A DNA stretch of 64,000 nt from Rhodoplanes tepidamans (GCF_030813915.1 NZ_JAUSUJ010000002.1:248001-312000), one strand, 5' to 3'. Counted from the first letter of the stretch, positions 9,325 through 18,725 are shown. The notes: generated by a model from the sequence alone, not told the origin. Numbers and translations: made by a program.

Positions 9325-10329
9325 ATGTCGCCGAGCGGCGAGAGCCTGGAAAAGCTGGAAGACATGATCGTCCGCGCCGCGGAGACCACGGCGAACCATG
9401 TCCGGGCGGCGCGGTCGGCGGTCGGCACCGTCATCTTCGGCCAGGACCGGGTCGTCGAGCACGCCATCGTCACCATCCTGGCGGGCGGCCACGCGCTCCT
9501 GGTCGGCGTCCCCGGCCTCGCCAAGACCAAGCTCGTCGACACCATGGGCACGGTGCTGGGACTCGACGCCAAGCGCATCCAGTTCACGCCCGACCTGATG
9601 CCGTCCGACATTCTCGGCAGCGAGGTGCTCGAGGAGAGCCCCGGCGGCAAGCGCAACTTCCGCTTCATTCCGGGGCCGGTGTTCGGCCAGCTGCTGATGG
9701 CCGACGAGATCAACCGCGCCAGCCCGCGCACCCAGTCGGCGCTCCTCCAGGCCATGCAGGAGCAGCACGTCACGGTGGCCGGCGCCCGCCACGACCTGCC
9801 GAAGCCGTTCCACGTGCTCGCCACCCAGAACCCGCTGGAGCAGGAAGGCACCTATCCGCTCCCCGAGGCACAGCTCGACCGCTTCCTGATGGAGATCGAC
9901 GTCGACTACCCGGATCTCGAAGCCGAGCGGAAGATCCTGTTCGACACGACCGGCGCCGAGCAGGCGACGGCGAAGCCGGCCATGACGGCCGACGACCTGA
10001 TGGCGGCGCAGCGCTTGGTGCGCCGTCTGCCGGTCGGCGAGTCGGTGGTCGAGGCGATTCTCCGGCTGGTCCGCTCGGCCCGTCCGGGCGCCGAAGGCCC
10101 CGAAGGCAAGATGATCGCCTGGGGGCCGAGCCCGCGCGCCAGCCAGGCGCTGATGCTCGCCGTGCGTGCGCGCGCGCTGCTGGAAGGGCGTTACGCGCCG
10201 TCGGTCGACGACGTGCTGGCGCTCGCCGAGCCGATCCTGAAGCACCGCATGGCGCTCACCTTCGCGGCGCGGGCCGACGGCGAGACCGTGCCGGGCGTCA
10301 TCGGCCGGCTGAAGAGCCGGATCGGATAG
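9325..10329 (+). CDS. MoxR family AAA+ ATPase
   Basis: 334 residues from ATG 9325, preceded by AGGAG at 9314. MoxR ATPases act as chaperones that assemble or activate partner proteins, often those with von Willebrand A domains. Seen: Walker A GVPGLAKTK, Walker B LMADEINRA, sensor 1 LATQNPLEQEGTYPLPEAQLDRF (arginine finger region) and a C-terminal lid. First gene of a four-gene set with DUF58, BatA/DUF4159 and a membrane GATase-like protein; the next gene starts five bases after its stop. Confidence 0.94.
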   Translation: MSPSGESLEKLEDMIVRAAETTANHVRAARSAVGTVIFGQDRVVEHAIVTILAGGHALLVGVPGLAKTKLVDTMGTVLGLDAKRIQFTPDLMPSDILGSEVLEESPGGKRNFRFIPGPVFGQLLMADEINRASPRTQSALLQAMQEQHVTVAGARHDLPKPFHVLATQNPLEQEGTYPLPEAQLDRFLMEIDVDYPDLEAERKILFDTTGAEQATAKPAMTADDLMAAQRLVRRLPVGESVVEAILRLVRSARPGAEGPEGKMIAWGPSPRASQALMLAVRARALLEGRYAPSVDDVLALAEPILKHRMALTFAARADGETVPGVIGRLKSRIG

Positions 10330-10334
10330 GCCCG

Positions 10335-11372
10335 ATGGCGGCCACCCCCACCGCCTCGCCGAGTCCCGAACGGCTGGCCCCGGAACGGCAGGCGCTCGAT
10401 CGCGCCGGCGCGTCGAGCCGCCATCTCGCGGCCCTGATGCCGCGCCTGGTGCTGGAGGCGCGCCGCGTCGCCGCGACCGTGATCCACGGCCTGCACGGCC
10501 GCCGCCGCGCCGGCCCGGGCGAGAACTTCTGGCAGTACCGCCGCTTCGTCTCCGGCGAGTCGTCCGGGCGCGTCGACTGGCGCCGCTCGGCCCGCGACGA
10601 GCACCTCTACGTGCGCGAGCGCGAATGGGAGGCGGCGCACACGGTGTGGATCTGGCCGGACCGCTCGCCGTCGATGGCGTTCCGCTCGCGGCTCGCCACC
10701 GACACCAAGCTGGAGCGCGCCCTGGTGATGGCGCTGGCGCTCGGCGAGGTGCTGGTGCAGGGCGGCGAGCGCGTCGGCATCCCGGGCCTGATGCCGGTGA
10801 CGGCCAACCGCAACGTCGTCGACCGCATGGTCCAGGCCTTCCTGCACGATCCGTCCGAGCGATCGAGCCTGCCGCCGGCCTTCTCGCCGTCGCCGCTCTC
10901 CGAGGTGCTGGTGCTGTCCGACCTGTGGAGCCCGATCGCCGAGATCCGGCAGACGCTGGCGCAGCTCTCCGCCGCCGGCGCGCACGGGCATGTCGTGCAG
11001 ATCGTCGATCCGGCCGAGGAGACGTTCCCGTATTCGGGCCGCGTCGAGTTCGTCGAGCCGGAGGGGCACGGGGCCGTGACGGCCGGCCGCGCCGAGGCGT
11101 GGCGCGAGGACTACGCGGCGCGCATCGCGCTCCACCGCAGCCAGATCCGCGGCGAGACCGACCGCATCGGCTGGAGCTTCGTCGTCCACCGCACCGACCG
11201 TCCGGCGACCGACCTGATGCTGCAGCTCCACGCCCGGCTGTCCGCCGGGCGCGGCGCCGCGCCGCCGCCGCGGGCCGAGCCGGCCGCCGATGCCGAGGCG
11301 ATCGCCGCGGCGGAAGCCGCCGAAGCGACCGCCGAGGACGCCGGTTCGATCGCGGCAGCGAGGTCCGCATGA
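10335..11372 (+). CDS. DUF58 domain protein
   Basis: 345 residues. DUF58 proteins are the usual partners of MoxR ATPases and contain a vWA-like fold. The key stretch GENFWQYRRFVSGES...VDWRRSARDEHLYVRE is intact. The C-terminal 50 residues are Ala/Glu-rich and disordered. The ATG at 10335 was chosen over upstream in-frame codons because they would overlap moxR. Its stop overlaps the next gene's start (ATGA at 11369-11372), so the products are likely made in fixed ratio. Confidence 0.92.
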   Translation: MAATPTASPSPERLAPERQALDRAGASSRHLAALMPRLVLEARRVAATVIHGLHGRRRAGPGENFWQYRRFVSGESSGRVDWRRSARDEHLYVREREWEAAHTVWIWPDRSPSMAFRSRLATDTKLERALVMALALGEVLVQGGERVGIPGLMPVTANRNVVDRMVQAFLHDPSERSSLPPAFSPSPLSEVLVLSDLWSPIAEIRQTLAQLSAAGAHGHVVQIVDPAEETFPYSGRVEFVEPEGHGAVTAGRAEAWREDYAARIALHRSQIRGETDRIGWSFVVHRTDRPATDLMLQLHARLSAGRGAAPPPRAEPAADAEAIAAAEAAEATAEDAGSIAAARSA

Positions 11373-14191
11373 TCCCCGGCCTCCCGCTCGCCTTCGCCAG
11401 CCCGTTGGTCCTGGTCGGCCTCGTCAGCCTGCCGCTGCTGTGGTGGCTGCTGCGGCTGGTGCCGCCGCGGCCGCGCCGCGTCGACTTCCCGCCGACCCGC
11501 CTCCTGTTCGACATCGTCCCCAAGGAGGAGACGCCGGCCCGCACGCCGTGGTGGCTGACGCTGCTGCGGCTGACGCTGGCCGCCCTGGTCATCCTCGCCG
11601 CCGCCGGGCCGATGTGGAATCCGCCGGTGCCGACCGCCACCGCCCGGGCGCCGCTCGTGGTGCTGATCGACGACGGCTGGTCGGCCGCCTCGACCTTCGA
11701 TGCGCGCCTGCGCACCGCCACCGATCTGGTCGCCCGCGCCCAGGCCGACGGCCGCGGCGTCGCCCTGGTGCCGCTCTCCGAGCCGACCCGCGACATCTCC
11801 TTCGAGACGCCGGACGCCGCCGCGGCGCGGCTGCGCACCATCCGGCCGAAGCCGCACGCGGTCGAGCGCGCCGACGCGCTTCCCGCCATCGGGCGCCTCG
11901 TCGCCGGCACGCCGGAGGCCGAGATCGTCTGGCTCTCCGACTCGGTCGACCTCGGCCGCGGATCCGAATTCGTCGCGGGGCTCCAGAAGCTCGCGGAGGG
12001 CCGCGCCGTCACCGTGGTGGCGGGCGGGGTGCGGCCGGCGCTGGCGCTCGCCGCCGCCGACAACGCCGCCGGTGGCCTCGCCGTGAAGGTGCTGCGCGCC
12101 GAGGCCGACGGTCCGACGGCCGGCACGGTGCGGGCGCTGGATCTGCGTGGCCTGCCGCTCGGCGAGGCGACCTTCGCGTTCGGCAGCGGCGCCCGCGAGA
12201 CCGAGGCGCGGTTCGACCTGCCGGTCGAGATCCGCAACGACATCGCCCGGCTGGAGATCACCGGCGAGGCCTCGGCCGGCGCCGTGCAGCTGCTCGACAA
12301 GCGCTGGCGCCGCCGCACCGTCGGCGTCGTCACCGGCTCGACCACCGAGACGGCGCAGCCGCTGCTCGCCTCCACGTTCTATCTCGGCCGCGCGCTCGGG
12401 CCGTTCGCCGACGCCCGCATCGCCGAGCGCGGCTCGCCGGCCGAGGCGGTGTCCCAGTTCGTCGACCAGCGCCTGCCCATGATGGTGCTGGCCGACGTCG
12501 GCAACGTCGCCGGCGAGGCCCGCGAGAAGCTGTCGCGCTGGGTCGAGGAGGGCGGCGTGCTGGTGCGCTTCGCCGGCCCCCGGCTCGCCGCGGCCGACGA
12601 CGACCTCGTGCCGGTGCGGCTGCGCCGCGGCGGCCGGGTGCTGGGCGGCAGCCTCAGCTGGGAGCAGCCGCAGCGGCTGGCCAGCTTCTCGCACGACGGG
12701 CCGTTCGCCGGACTTCCGGTGCCCGAGGACGTCACGGTCAGCCGGCAGGTGCTGGCCGAGCCGGATTCGTCGCTCGTCGATCACACCTGGGCGGCGCTCG
12801 GCGACGGCACGCCGCTGGTCACGGCCGCCAAGCGCGGCAAGGGGATGGTGGTGCTGTTCCACGTCACGGCCGACACCCGCTGGTCCGACCTGCCGCTGTC
12901 CGGCGCCTTCGTCGAGATGCTCCGCCGCATCGTCGGCCTGTCCGGCGCGACGGTCGGGCCGGAGTCGGGCGCGCAGGCCCAGGGGGCCGGCGACACCGTG
13001 GCGCCGACCCGGCTGCTCGACGGCTACGGCGTGTTCGGCCCGCCGCCGCCGACCGCCCGGCCGGTGGTCGCCGGCTACACGGGCCGCGCCACCGCCGACA
13101 ACCCGCCCGGCTTCTACGGGCCGCCGGAAGGGCTGGTCGCCGTCAACACGCTCGTCGCCGCGGACCGGCCGGTGCCGCTCGACCTCGGGCCGCTCGGCGC
13201 CCGCGTCGAACCGTATCGCGCCAGCGAGCCGCAGGATCTGCGCGGCCCGGTGTTCCTGGCCGCCGTCGCGCTCGCCTTCCTGGACGCACTGGTGGTGTTC
13301 TGGCTCGCCGGCGGGCTCGCCCGCCTGACCGGCTGGCGGCGCGCCCCGGCCGCGCTCCTGCTCGGCGTCGGCCTCGCGCTCGCGCTCGCCGCGGCGGGCC
13401 CGCAGCCGGCCCGGGCGGCCGATCCGCAGGCCGACGCGTTCGCGTCCAAGGCCACCTCGGGCACTCGCCTCGCCTATGTGACGACCGGCAATGCCGAGGT
13501 CGACGCGATCAGCAAGGCCGGGCTGCAGAGCCTCACCGTCTTTCTCGGCCAGCGCACCGCGCTGGAGGCCGGCGAGCCGCTCGGCCTCGACATCGGCCGC
13601 GACGAGCTCGCCTTCTTCCCGCTGATCTACTGGCCGATCGTGCCGGACGCGCCGAAGCCCTCGGCGCAGGCGCTCGCCCGCATCGACGCCTACATGAAGC
13701 AGGGCGGCACCATCCTGTTCGACACCCGCGACGCCGTCGAGGCGGCGCCGGGCGGCGAGACCCGCAGCCCCGGGATGATCGCGCTGCGCGGCATCCTCGC
13801 CTCGCTCGACATCCCCGAGCTGGAGCCGATCCCGCGCGAGCACGTGCTGACCAAGACCTTCTTCCTGCTGCGCGACTTCCCGGGCCGCTTCACGGCCGGG
13901 CGGCTGTGGGTCGAGGCGATGCCGGCCGCCGACCCGGACGGGCCCGACGAGCGCCGCCCGGCGCGCGCCGGCGACGGCGTCTCGTCGATCCTGATCACGT
14001 CGAACGATCTCGCCGGCGCCTGGGCGACGCGGCCGGACGGCCAGGCCCTGCTGCCGCTGGTGCCGGGCGAGCCGCGCCAGCGCGAGCACGCCTTCCGGGC
14101 CGGCGTCAACATCGTGATGTATGCCCTGACCGGCAACTACAAGGCCGACCAGGTCCACGTCCCGGCCCTGCTGGAGCGTCTGGGACAATGA
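11369..14191 (+). CDS. BatA / DUF4159 membrane protein
   Basis: 940 residues. The N-terminus has the BatA-type double-helix anchor (hydrophobic about 8-28, then the PRPRRVDFPPTRLLFD motif, then a second helix near 65-85) followed by a periplasmic or cytoplasmic vWA-like region starting VVLIDDGWSA. A second hydrophobic pair lies near 630-680, and the C-terminal 240 residues are the DUF4159 domain (LAYVTTGNAEVD...LIYWPI...GGTILFDTRD). DUF4159 is a GATase-like domain of unknown activity. Together with MoxR and DUF58 it forms a well-known but uncharacterised alphaproteobacterial operon. Confidence 0.9.
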   Translation: MIPGLPLAFASPLVLVGLVSLPLLWWLLRLVPPRPRRVDFPPTRLLFDIVPKEETPARTPWWLTLLRLTLAALVILAAAGPMWNPPVPTATARAPLVVLIDDGWSAASTFDARLRTATDLVARAQADGRGVALVPLSEPTRDISFETPDAAAARLRTIRPKPHAVERADALPAIGRLVAGTPEAEIVWLSDSVDLGRGSEFVAGLQKLAEGRAVTVVAGGVRPALALAAADNAAGGLAVKVLRAEADGPTAGTVRALDLRGLPLGEATFAFGSGARETEARFDLPVEIRNDIARLEITGEASAGAVQLLDKRWRRRTVGVVTGSTTETAQPLLASTFYLGRALGPFADARIAERGSPAEAVSQFVDQRLPMMVLADVGNVAGEAREKLSRWVEEGGVLVRFAGPRLAAADDDLVPVRLRRGGRVLGGSLSWEQPQRLASFSHDGPFAGLPVPEDVTVSRQVLAEPDSSLVDHTWAALGDGTPLVTAAKRGKGMVVLFHVTADTRWSDLPLSGAFVEMLRRIVGLSGATVGPESGAQAQGAGDTVAPTRLLDGYGVFGPPPPTARPVVAGYTGRATADNPPGFYGPPEGLVAVNTLVAADRPVPLDLGPLGARVEPYRASEPQDLRGPVFLAAVALAFLDALVVFWLAGGLARLTGWRRAPAALLLGVGLALALAAAGPQPARAADPQADAFASKATSGTRLAYVTTGNAEVDAISKAGLQSLTVFLGQRTALEAGEPLGLDIGRDELAFFPLIYWPIVPDAPKPSAQALARIDAYMKQGGTILFDTRDAVEAAPGGETRSPGMIALRGILASLDIPELEPIPREHVLTKTFFLLRDFPGRFTAGRLWVEAMPAADPDGPDERRPARAGDGVSSILITSNDLAGAWATRPDGQALLPLVPGEPRQREHAFRAGVNIVMYALTGNYKADQVHVPALLERLGQ

Positions 14192-14213
14192 GAGACGTCG
14201 TTGCGATGTGCTG

Positions 14214-14352
14214 GTCATTCCGGGGCGGCGCACTCGGGTCGGCGCTTCGCGCCGCCCGAGCACAGGCTCCGCGCCGAACCCGGAATCCAGCGGCATACGC
14301 CGAATTCGCGGCTGGATTCCGGGTTCGCGCCTGCGGCGCGCCCCGGAATGAC
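14214..14352. repeat. Intergenic palindromic repeat, family A copy 1
   Basis: Nested inverted repeat inside the moxR operon. Outer arms GTCATTCCGGGG (14214-14225) and CCCCGGAATGAC (14341-14352); inner arms of 15 bp at 14276-14290 and 14312-14326. The same outer and inner arms recur at 17978-18084. It can fold into a long hairpin and could attenuate transcription between the third and fourth genes or stabilise upstream mRNA. Confidence 0.9.
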
Positions 14353-14375
14353 GACCGGACAAGCTTGGACACCGC

Positions 14376-16448
14376 ATGAACTTCGGCATCTCGTTCGCGC
14401 CGCTCGTTCCCGATTACGTGGTGTGGGCCGCCGCGGCGGTCGCCGGCGTGATCGCGCTGCTGCTGCTCGTCGCCCGCATGCGCGGCGCCTGGATCAGGAC
14501 GCTGGCGCTGGCGCTGCTGGTGCTGGCGCTGGCGAATCCGTCGTTCACCCGCGAGGACCGCGAGCCGCTCTCCTCGGTCGCCGTGATGGTGGTCGACAAG
14601 AGCGCCAGCCAGGGGTTCGGCGACCGTGCCGCGCAGGCGGAGGCGGCGCGTGCCGCGCTCGCCGAGCGGCTGCAGCGCATTCCCGGGCTCGAGCTGCGCA
14701 CCGTCGAGGCCGGCCAGGCCGACGGCGAGACCGACGGCACCCGGCTGTTCGACGCGCTCGGCGCGGCGCTCGCCGACGTGCCGCCGGAGCGGGTGGCCGG
14801 CGCCATCATGCTGACCGACGGCCGCGTGCACGACGTGCCGCCCGACACCGGGGCGCTCGGCTTCGCGGCGCCCGTGCACGCGCTCGTCACCGGCCATCCG
14901 GGCGAGCGCGACCGTCGCGTGGTGCTCGTCTCGGCGCCGCGCTTCGGCATCGTCGGCCAGCAGCAGACCATCACGTTCCGGGTCGAGGACACCGGGGCGC
15001 CGCGGGCGCCCGCGCAGATCCGCATCAGCCGCGACGGCGAGATCATCGAGCGCCGCAGCGTGATGTCGGGCGACCAGGTGCGTGTGCAGGTGCCGATCCC
15101 GCATCCGGGCCAGAACATCGTCGAGATCGAGGCGTCGCCGATCCTCGACGAGCTGACCCCGCTCAACAACCGGGCCGTCGTCTCGATCGACGGCGTGCGC
15201 GACAAGCTGCGCGTCCTTCTCGTCTCGGGCGAGCCGCACGCCGGCGAGCGGACCTGGCGCAATCTCCTCAAGTCCGACGCCAACGTGGATCTCGTCCACT
15301 TCACCATCCTGCGCCCGCCCGAGAAGCAGGACGGCACGCCGATCAACGAGCTGTCGCTGATCGCGTTTCCGACCCGCGAGCTGTTCCAGCAGAAGATCAA
15401 CGAGTTCCAGCTCATCATCTTCGACCGCTACGCGCGCCAGGGCGTGCTGCCAATCATCTATTTCGACAACATCGCCCGCTACGTCCGCGACGGCGGCGCC
15501 GTGCTGGTCGCGGCGGGCCCCGACTATGCGAGCCAGACCTCGCTGTGGCGCACGCCGCTCGAGTCGATCCTGCCGGCGGAGCCGAACGGCAACGTCACCG
15601 AACAGGCGTTCCGGGCCGCGCTGACCGACCTCGGCAAGCGTCACCCGGTCACCCGCACGCTCGAGGGCGCCAATGCCGAGCCGCCGGCCTGGAGCCGCTG
15701 GTTCCGCCTCGTCGACGCCCGCTCGATCGAGGGCATGACGGTGATGAAGGGGCCGGAGGAGAAGCCGCTCCTGGTGCTCGCCCGCGAGGGCGAGGGCCGC
15801 GTCGCGCTCCTGCTGTCGGACCACATCTGGCTGTGGGCGCGCGGCTACGAGGGCGGCGGGCCGCATATCGACCTCTTGCGCCGGCTGTCGCACTGGCTGA
15901 TGAAGCAGCCGGACCTCGAGGAGGAGGCGCTGCGGCTGTTCGCCCGCGGGCGCGAGCTCGTGGTGCAGCGCCAGACCATGGCCGACGCCGCCGCACCCGT
16001 GACGCTGACGGCGCCGTCCGGTGCCACCCGCACCGTGGAGCTCGATCCGGCCGATGCCGGCGTCTGGCGCAAGAGCATCGAGGCGAACGAGCTCGGCCTG
16101 TGGCGCGCCACCGACGGCAAGCTCTCCGCGATGGTCAATGTCGGGCCGCCCAATCCGCGCGAGTTCGCCGAGGTCACCTCGACCACCGACGTGGTGGCGC
16201 CGCTCGCCGACGCGACCGGCGGCAGCGCCCGCCGGCTGTCGGCCCGGCCCGGCGCCGAGGTCGACGTGCCGCGCGTCGTGCCGGTGCGCTCGTCCGAGAC
16301 CTTCAAGGGCGACTCGTGGATCGGCCTGAAGATGCGCGAGGCGAGCGTGGTGCGCGGCGTCGGCGTGCTGCCGATGTTCGCCGGCCTCCTCGGCCTCCTC
16401 CTGCTGGTCGGCAGCCTGGCCCTGACCTGGGCGCGCGAGGGGCGGTAG
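14376..16448 (+). CDS. Membrane protein with class I GATase-like fold (moxR operon)
   Basis: 690 residues. Two N-terminal transmembrane helices (about 12-30 and 40-58), a large central region with a vWA-like start (VAVMVVDKSAS) and a GATase-1-like segment (RDGGAVLVAAGPDYAS...), and one C-terminal helix (FAGLLGLLLLVGSLALTW). It is the fourth partner in the MoxR set. The central region after residue 280 resembles glutamine amidotransferases but I see no clear Cys-His-Glu triad, so a structural role is more likely than catalysis. Probably a partner of the DUF4159 protein in the inner membrane. Confidence 0.82.
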   Translation: MNFGISFAPLVPDYVVWAAAAVAGVIALLLLVARMRGAWIRTLALALLVLALANPSFTREDREPLSSVAVMVVDKSASQGFGDRAAQAEAARAALAERLQRIPGLELRTVEAGQADGETDGTRLFDALGAALADVPPERVAGAIMLTDGRVHDVPPDTGALGFAAPVHALVTGHPGERDRRVVLVSAPRFGIVGQQQTITFRVEDTGAPRAPAQIRISRDGEIIERRSVMSGDQVRVQVPIPHPGQNIVEIEASPILDELTPLNNRAVVSIDGVRDKLRVLLVSGEPHAGERTWRNLLKSDANVDLVHFTILRPPEKQDGTPINELSLIAFPTRELFQQKINEFQLIIFDRYARQGVLPIIYFDNIARYVRDGGAVLVAAGPDYASQTSLWRTPLESILPAEPNGNVTEQAFRAALTDLGKRHPVTRTLEGANAEPPAWSRWFRLVDARSIEGMTVMKGPEEKPLLVLAREGEGRVALLLSDHIWLWARGYEGGGPHIDLLRRLSHWLMKQPDLEEEALRLFARGRELVVQRQTMADAAAPVTLTAPSGATRTVELDPADAGVWRKSIEANELGLWRATDGKLSAMVNVGPPNPREFAEVTSTTDVVAPLADATGGSARRLSARPGAEVDVPRVVPVRSSETFKGDSWIGLKMREASVVRGVGVLPMFAGLLGLLLLVGSLALTWAREGR

Positions 16449-16462
16449 AGCTGCTGTTTCTT

Positions 16463-16603
16463 CCCTCTCCCCTCGTGGGAGAGGGTGGATCGCCGCGAAG
16501 CGGCGAGACGGGTGAGGGGGCTCTCCTCTTGCTCGGAACTCGGGGCGCGCCCCCTCACCCGCCCTCGCTTCGCGAGGGCACCCTCTCCCGCGAGGGGAGA
16601 GGG
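16463..16603. repeat. Long hairpin repeat, family B copy 1
   Basis: Outer arms of 13 bp (16463-16475 and 16591-16603) and inner arms of 10 bp (16511-16520 and 16550-16559) form a two-tier hairpin. It fills most of the 301-base gap after the moxR operon. A related element of the same CCCTCTCC...GGTGAGGGGG design is at 34668-34764. It may end the operon transcript, though there is no U-run. Confidence 0.85.
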
Positions 16604-16749
16604 TCAGTGTCCCCGCGGTACCCCGTTCTCCCAGACGTAACGGCGGGACCGCGATGCGCGGGGGCCGGATGGACGGGGGGCGGGCGGCCGCGTTAAGACG
16701 GGCTCCCTCCCGCGCGCTTTCGGGCCAACCGCGACGACATGGTGATCAG

Positions 16750-17967
16750 ATGAGCGAACCTCACATCCGCGACAACGAGTGGTGGGTCTCCCCCTACAAC
16801 AACGCGCCGGACGTGGTGGCGGCCCGGCAGCTCCCGGCCAAGGTCGAGATCCACGACGCGACGCTGCGCGACGGCGAGCAGACGCCCGGCATCGTCATGG
16901 ACGTGGCCGACAAGGTGGCGATCGCCGAGAAGCTCGCCGAGGTCGGGGTGGAGCGCATCGAGGCCGGCATGCCGGCCGTCTCCGAAATGGACTTCACCGC
17001 CATCAAGGAGATCTCCAGGCTCGGGCTGAAGTCGAAGATCTTCTCGTTCGCGCGCGCCGTCACGGTCGACATCGACAAGGCGCTCGACTGCGGCTGCCAC
17101 GGCGTCATCATCGAGATCCCGATCGGCTATCCCAAGCTCAAGTACCAGTTCAAGTGGACCTGGGAGGACGTTCTGCGCAAGAGCGTCGAGGTCGTGAACT
17201 ACGCCAAGAAGCGCGGCCTCTACGCCGTCTACTTCCCCTACGACACGACGCGGGCCCGCCCCGAGGATCTGGAGAACCTGCTCACCCGGCTGATGCAGGA
17301 GGCGCCGCCCGACTCGATCGGCATCGTCGACACCATGGGCTGCGCGCTGCCCGAGGCGATCAAGCACATGGTGCGGCGGGTGAAGCAGCTCACCAGCCTG
17401 CCGGTCGAGGTGCACACCCACAACGACTTCGGCATGGCGGTGGCGACCGAGCTGGCCGGCGTCGAGGCCGGCGCGTCGTGCATCCACTCCTGCGCCAACG
17501 GGCTCGGCGAGCGCACCGGCAACGCCGCGCTCGAGGAGCTGATGGTCGCGCTGCACGTGCTGTACGGCTACGACGAGCAGTACCGGCTCGACAAGCTGCC
17601 GGAGCTCGGCGCCCTGGTCAGCCGCATCACCGGCGTGCCGATCGCCGCCAACAAGCCGATCCTCGGCTCGAAGAACTTCACCCGTGAATCCGGGATCGGG
17701 GTGGACCTCGTGGTGCGCGAGCCGCTCGCCATGTTCGGCACCCATCCGGCCCTCACCGGCCGCGCCGGCGACGTGGTGCTCGGCAAGAAGAGCGGCAAGG
17801 CGTCGATCACCTACACGCTGGAGAAGCTCGGCCTGCCGATCCCGGAGGACGGGCTCGTCAACGAGATGCTCAAGCAGGTGAAGGACAAGGGCATCGCCAA
17901 GCGCGGCCTGGTCAGCGACGAGGAGTTCCTCGCCATCGCCCGCGACGTGATGGCCGTGAAGGCGTGA
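16750..17967 (+). CDS. LeuA-like alpha-isopropylmalate / homocitrate synthase family protein
   Basis: 405 residues. DRE-TIM metallolyase that condenses acetyl-CoA with an unknown 2-oxo acid. Motifs: the divalent-metal and substrate loop DATLRDGEQTPG, the metal-binding HTHNDFGMAVATE, and the NGLGERTGN loop. It lacks the C-terminal LeuA regulatory (allosteric leucine) domain, having only about 100 residues after the barrel, so it is probably not the main leucine-pathway enzyme. Substrate cannot be read from sequence. It is preceded and followed by palindromic repeats and looks monocistronic. Confidence 0.85.
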   Translation: MSEPHIRDNEWWVSPYNNAPDVVAARQLPAKVEIHDATLRDGEQTPGIVMDVADKVAIAEKLAEVGVERIEAGMPAVSEMDFTAIKEISRLGLKSKIFSFARAVTVDIDKALDCGCHGVIIEIPIGYPKLKYQFKWTWEDVLRKSVEVVNYAKKRGLYAVYFPYDTTRARPEDLENLLTRLMQEAPPDSIGIVDTMGCALPEAIKHMVRRVKQLTSLPVEVHTHNDFGMAVATELAGVEAGASCIHSCANGLGERTGNAALEELMVALHVLYGYDEQYRLDKLPELGALVSRITGVPIAANKPILGSKNFTRESGIGVDLVVREPLAMFGTHPALTGRAGDVVLGKKSGKASITYTLEKLGLPIPEDGLVNEMLKQVKDKGIAKRGLVSDEEFLAIARDVMAVKA

Positions 17968-17977
17968 GGCGGAGCGG

Positions 17978-18084
17978 GTCATTCCGGGGCGCCGCGCAGC
18001 GGCGAACCCGGAATCCAGCAACGAACTCCGCATTTGCCTCTGGATTCCGGGTTCGCGGACCTGCGGTCCGCGCCCCGGAATGAC
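17978..18084. repeat. Intergenic palindromic repeat, family A copy 2
   Basis: Outer arms GTCATTCCGGGGC (17978-17990) and GCCCCGGAATGAC (18072-18084); inner 15-bp arms at 18004-18018 and 18040-18054 identical to those of copy 1 at 14276. Only the spacers differ in length and sequence between copies, which is how mobile palindromic units behave. Confidence 0.9.
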
Positions 18085-18110
18085 CGGGATGCCGCATCGT
18101 CAGAAGACAA

Positions 18111-18137
18111 AGGCCGCCGCAACCGGCGGCCTCTTTG
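18111..18137 (+). terminator. Intrinsic terminator after the LeuA-like gene
   Basis: Stem AGGCCGCC (18111-18118), loop GCAACC, stem GGCGGCCT (18125-18132), followed by CTTTG and preceded by ACAA. A short but classical rho-independent shape, placed 14 bases before the acetyltransferase start. Confidence 0.65.
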
Positions 18138-18151
18138 TTCGTAGACGATGC

Positions 18152-18724
18152 ATGCCCACCGACAGGAGCGATCCGCTGACCACCGAAAAGCAGAAGATGC
18201 TCGCCGGCGCGCTGTACCGGCCCGGCGATCCGGAGATCCAGGCCGACCAGGCGGCCACCAAGGCGTGGATGGCGCGCTACAACGCGATGATGGACAGCGC
18301 CTCGGCGGAGCGGCGCGTGCTCCTTCGCGAGCGGTTCGCGGCGGTCGGCGAGGGGGCCGTGATCCGGCCGCCGTTCTTCTGCGACTTCGGCTTCAACATC
18401 GCGCTCGGGCGTGACGTCTTCCTCAACTTCAACTGCGTGATCCTCGACGTCGTCGCGGTGACGATCGGCGACGGCACCCAGATCGGCCCGGCCGTGCAGA
18501 TCTACGCGGCCGACCATCCGCGCGATCCGCAGGCGCGGCGCGACGGGCTCGAGTTCGGACGGCCCGTCGTGATCGGCAGGAACGTCTGGATCGGCGGCGC
18601 CGCCGTGATCCTGCCGGGCGTCACGGTCGGCGACGACGCCGTGATCGGCGCCGGCAGCATCGTCACCCGCGACGTGCCGGCGGGCGCCACGGTCGCCGGC
18701 AATCCGGCGCGCCGGCTGCGCTGA
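18152..18724 (+). CDS. Maltose/galactoside O-acetyltransferase family protein
   Basis: 190 residues. Left-handed beta-helix acetyltransferase (LacA/Maa/NodL type) using acetyl-CoA. The N-terminal Mac domain (EKQKMLAGALYRPGDPE) is followed by hexapeptide repeats, including DFGFNIALGRDVFLNFNC, the catalytic histidine in YAADHPRD, and IGRNVWIGGAAVILPGVTVGDD. Sugar acceptor unknown. Start ATG 18152 was preferred; an ATG four bases earlier is in another frame. Confidence 0.92.
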   Translation: MPTDRSDPLTTEKQKMLAGALYRPGDPEIQADQAATKAWMARYNAMMDSASAERRVLLRERFAAVGEGAVIRPPFFCDFGFNIALGRDVFLNFNCVILDVVAVTIGDGTQIGPAVQIYAADHPRDPQARRDGLEFGRPVVIGRNVWIGGAAVILPGVTVGDDAVIGAGSIVTRDVPAGATVAGNPARRLR

Positions 18725-18725
18725 G

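Noticed and set aside
9154-12375. 1073-residue minus-strand frame over moxR and DUF58
   Set aside because: Spans two genuine plus-strand genes and has no recognisable domain.
11111-14389. 1092-residue open frame on the minus strand across the DUF4159 gene
   Set aside because: Shadow frame: high GC gives long antisense frames. Its translation is His/Arg/Gly-rich without any recognised motif, and the plus strand encodes a clear protein.
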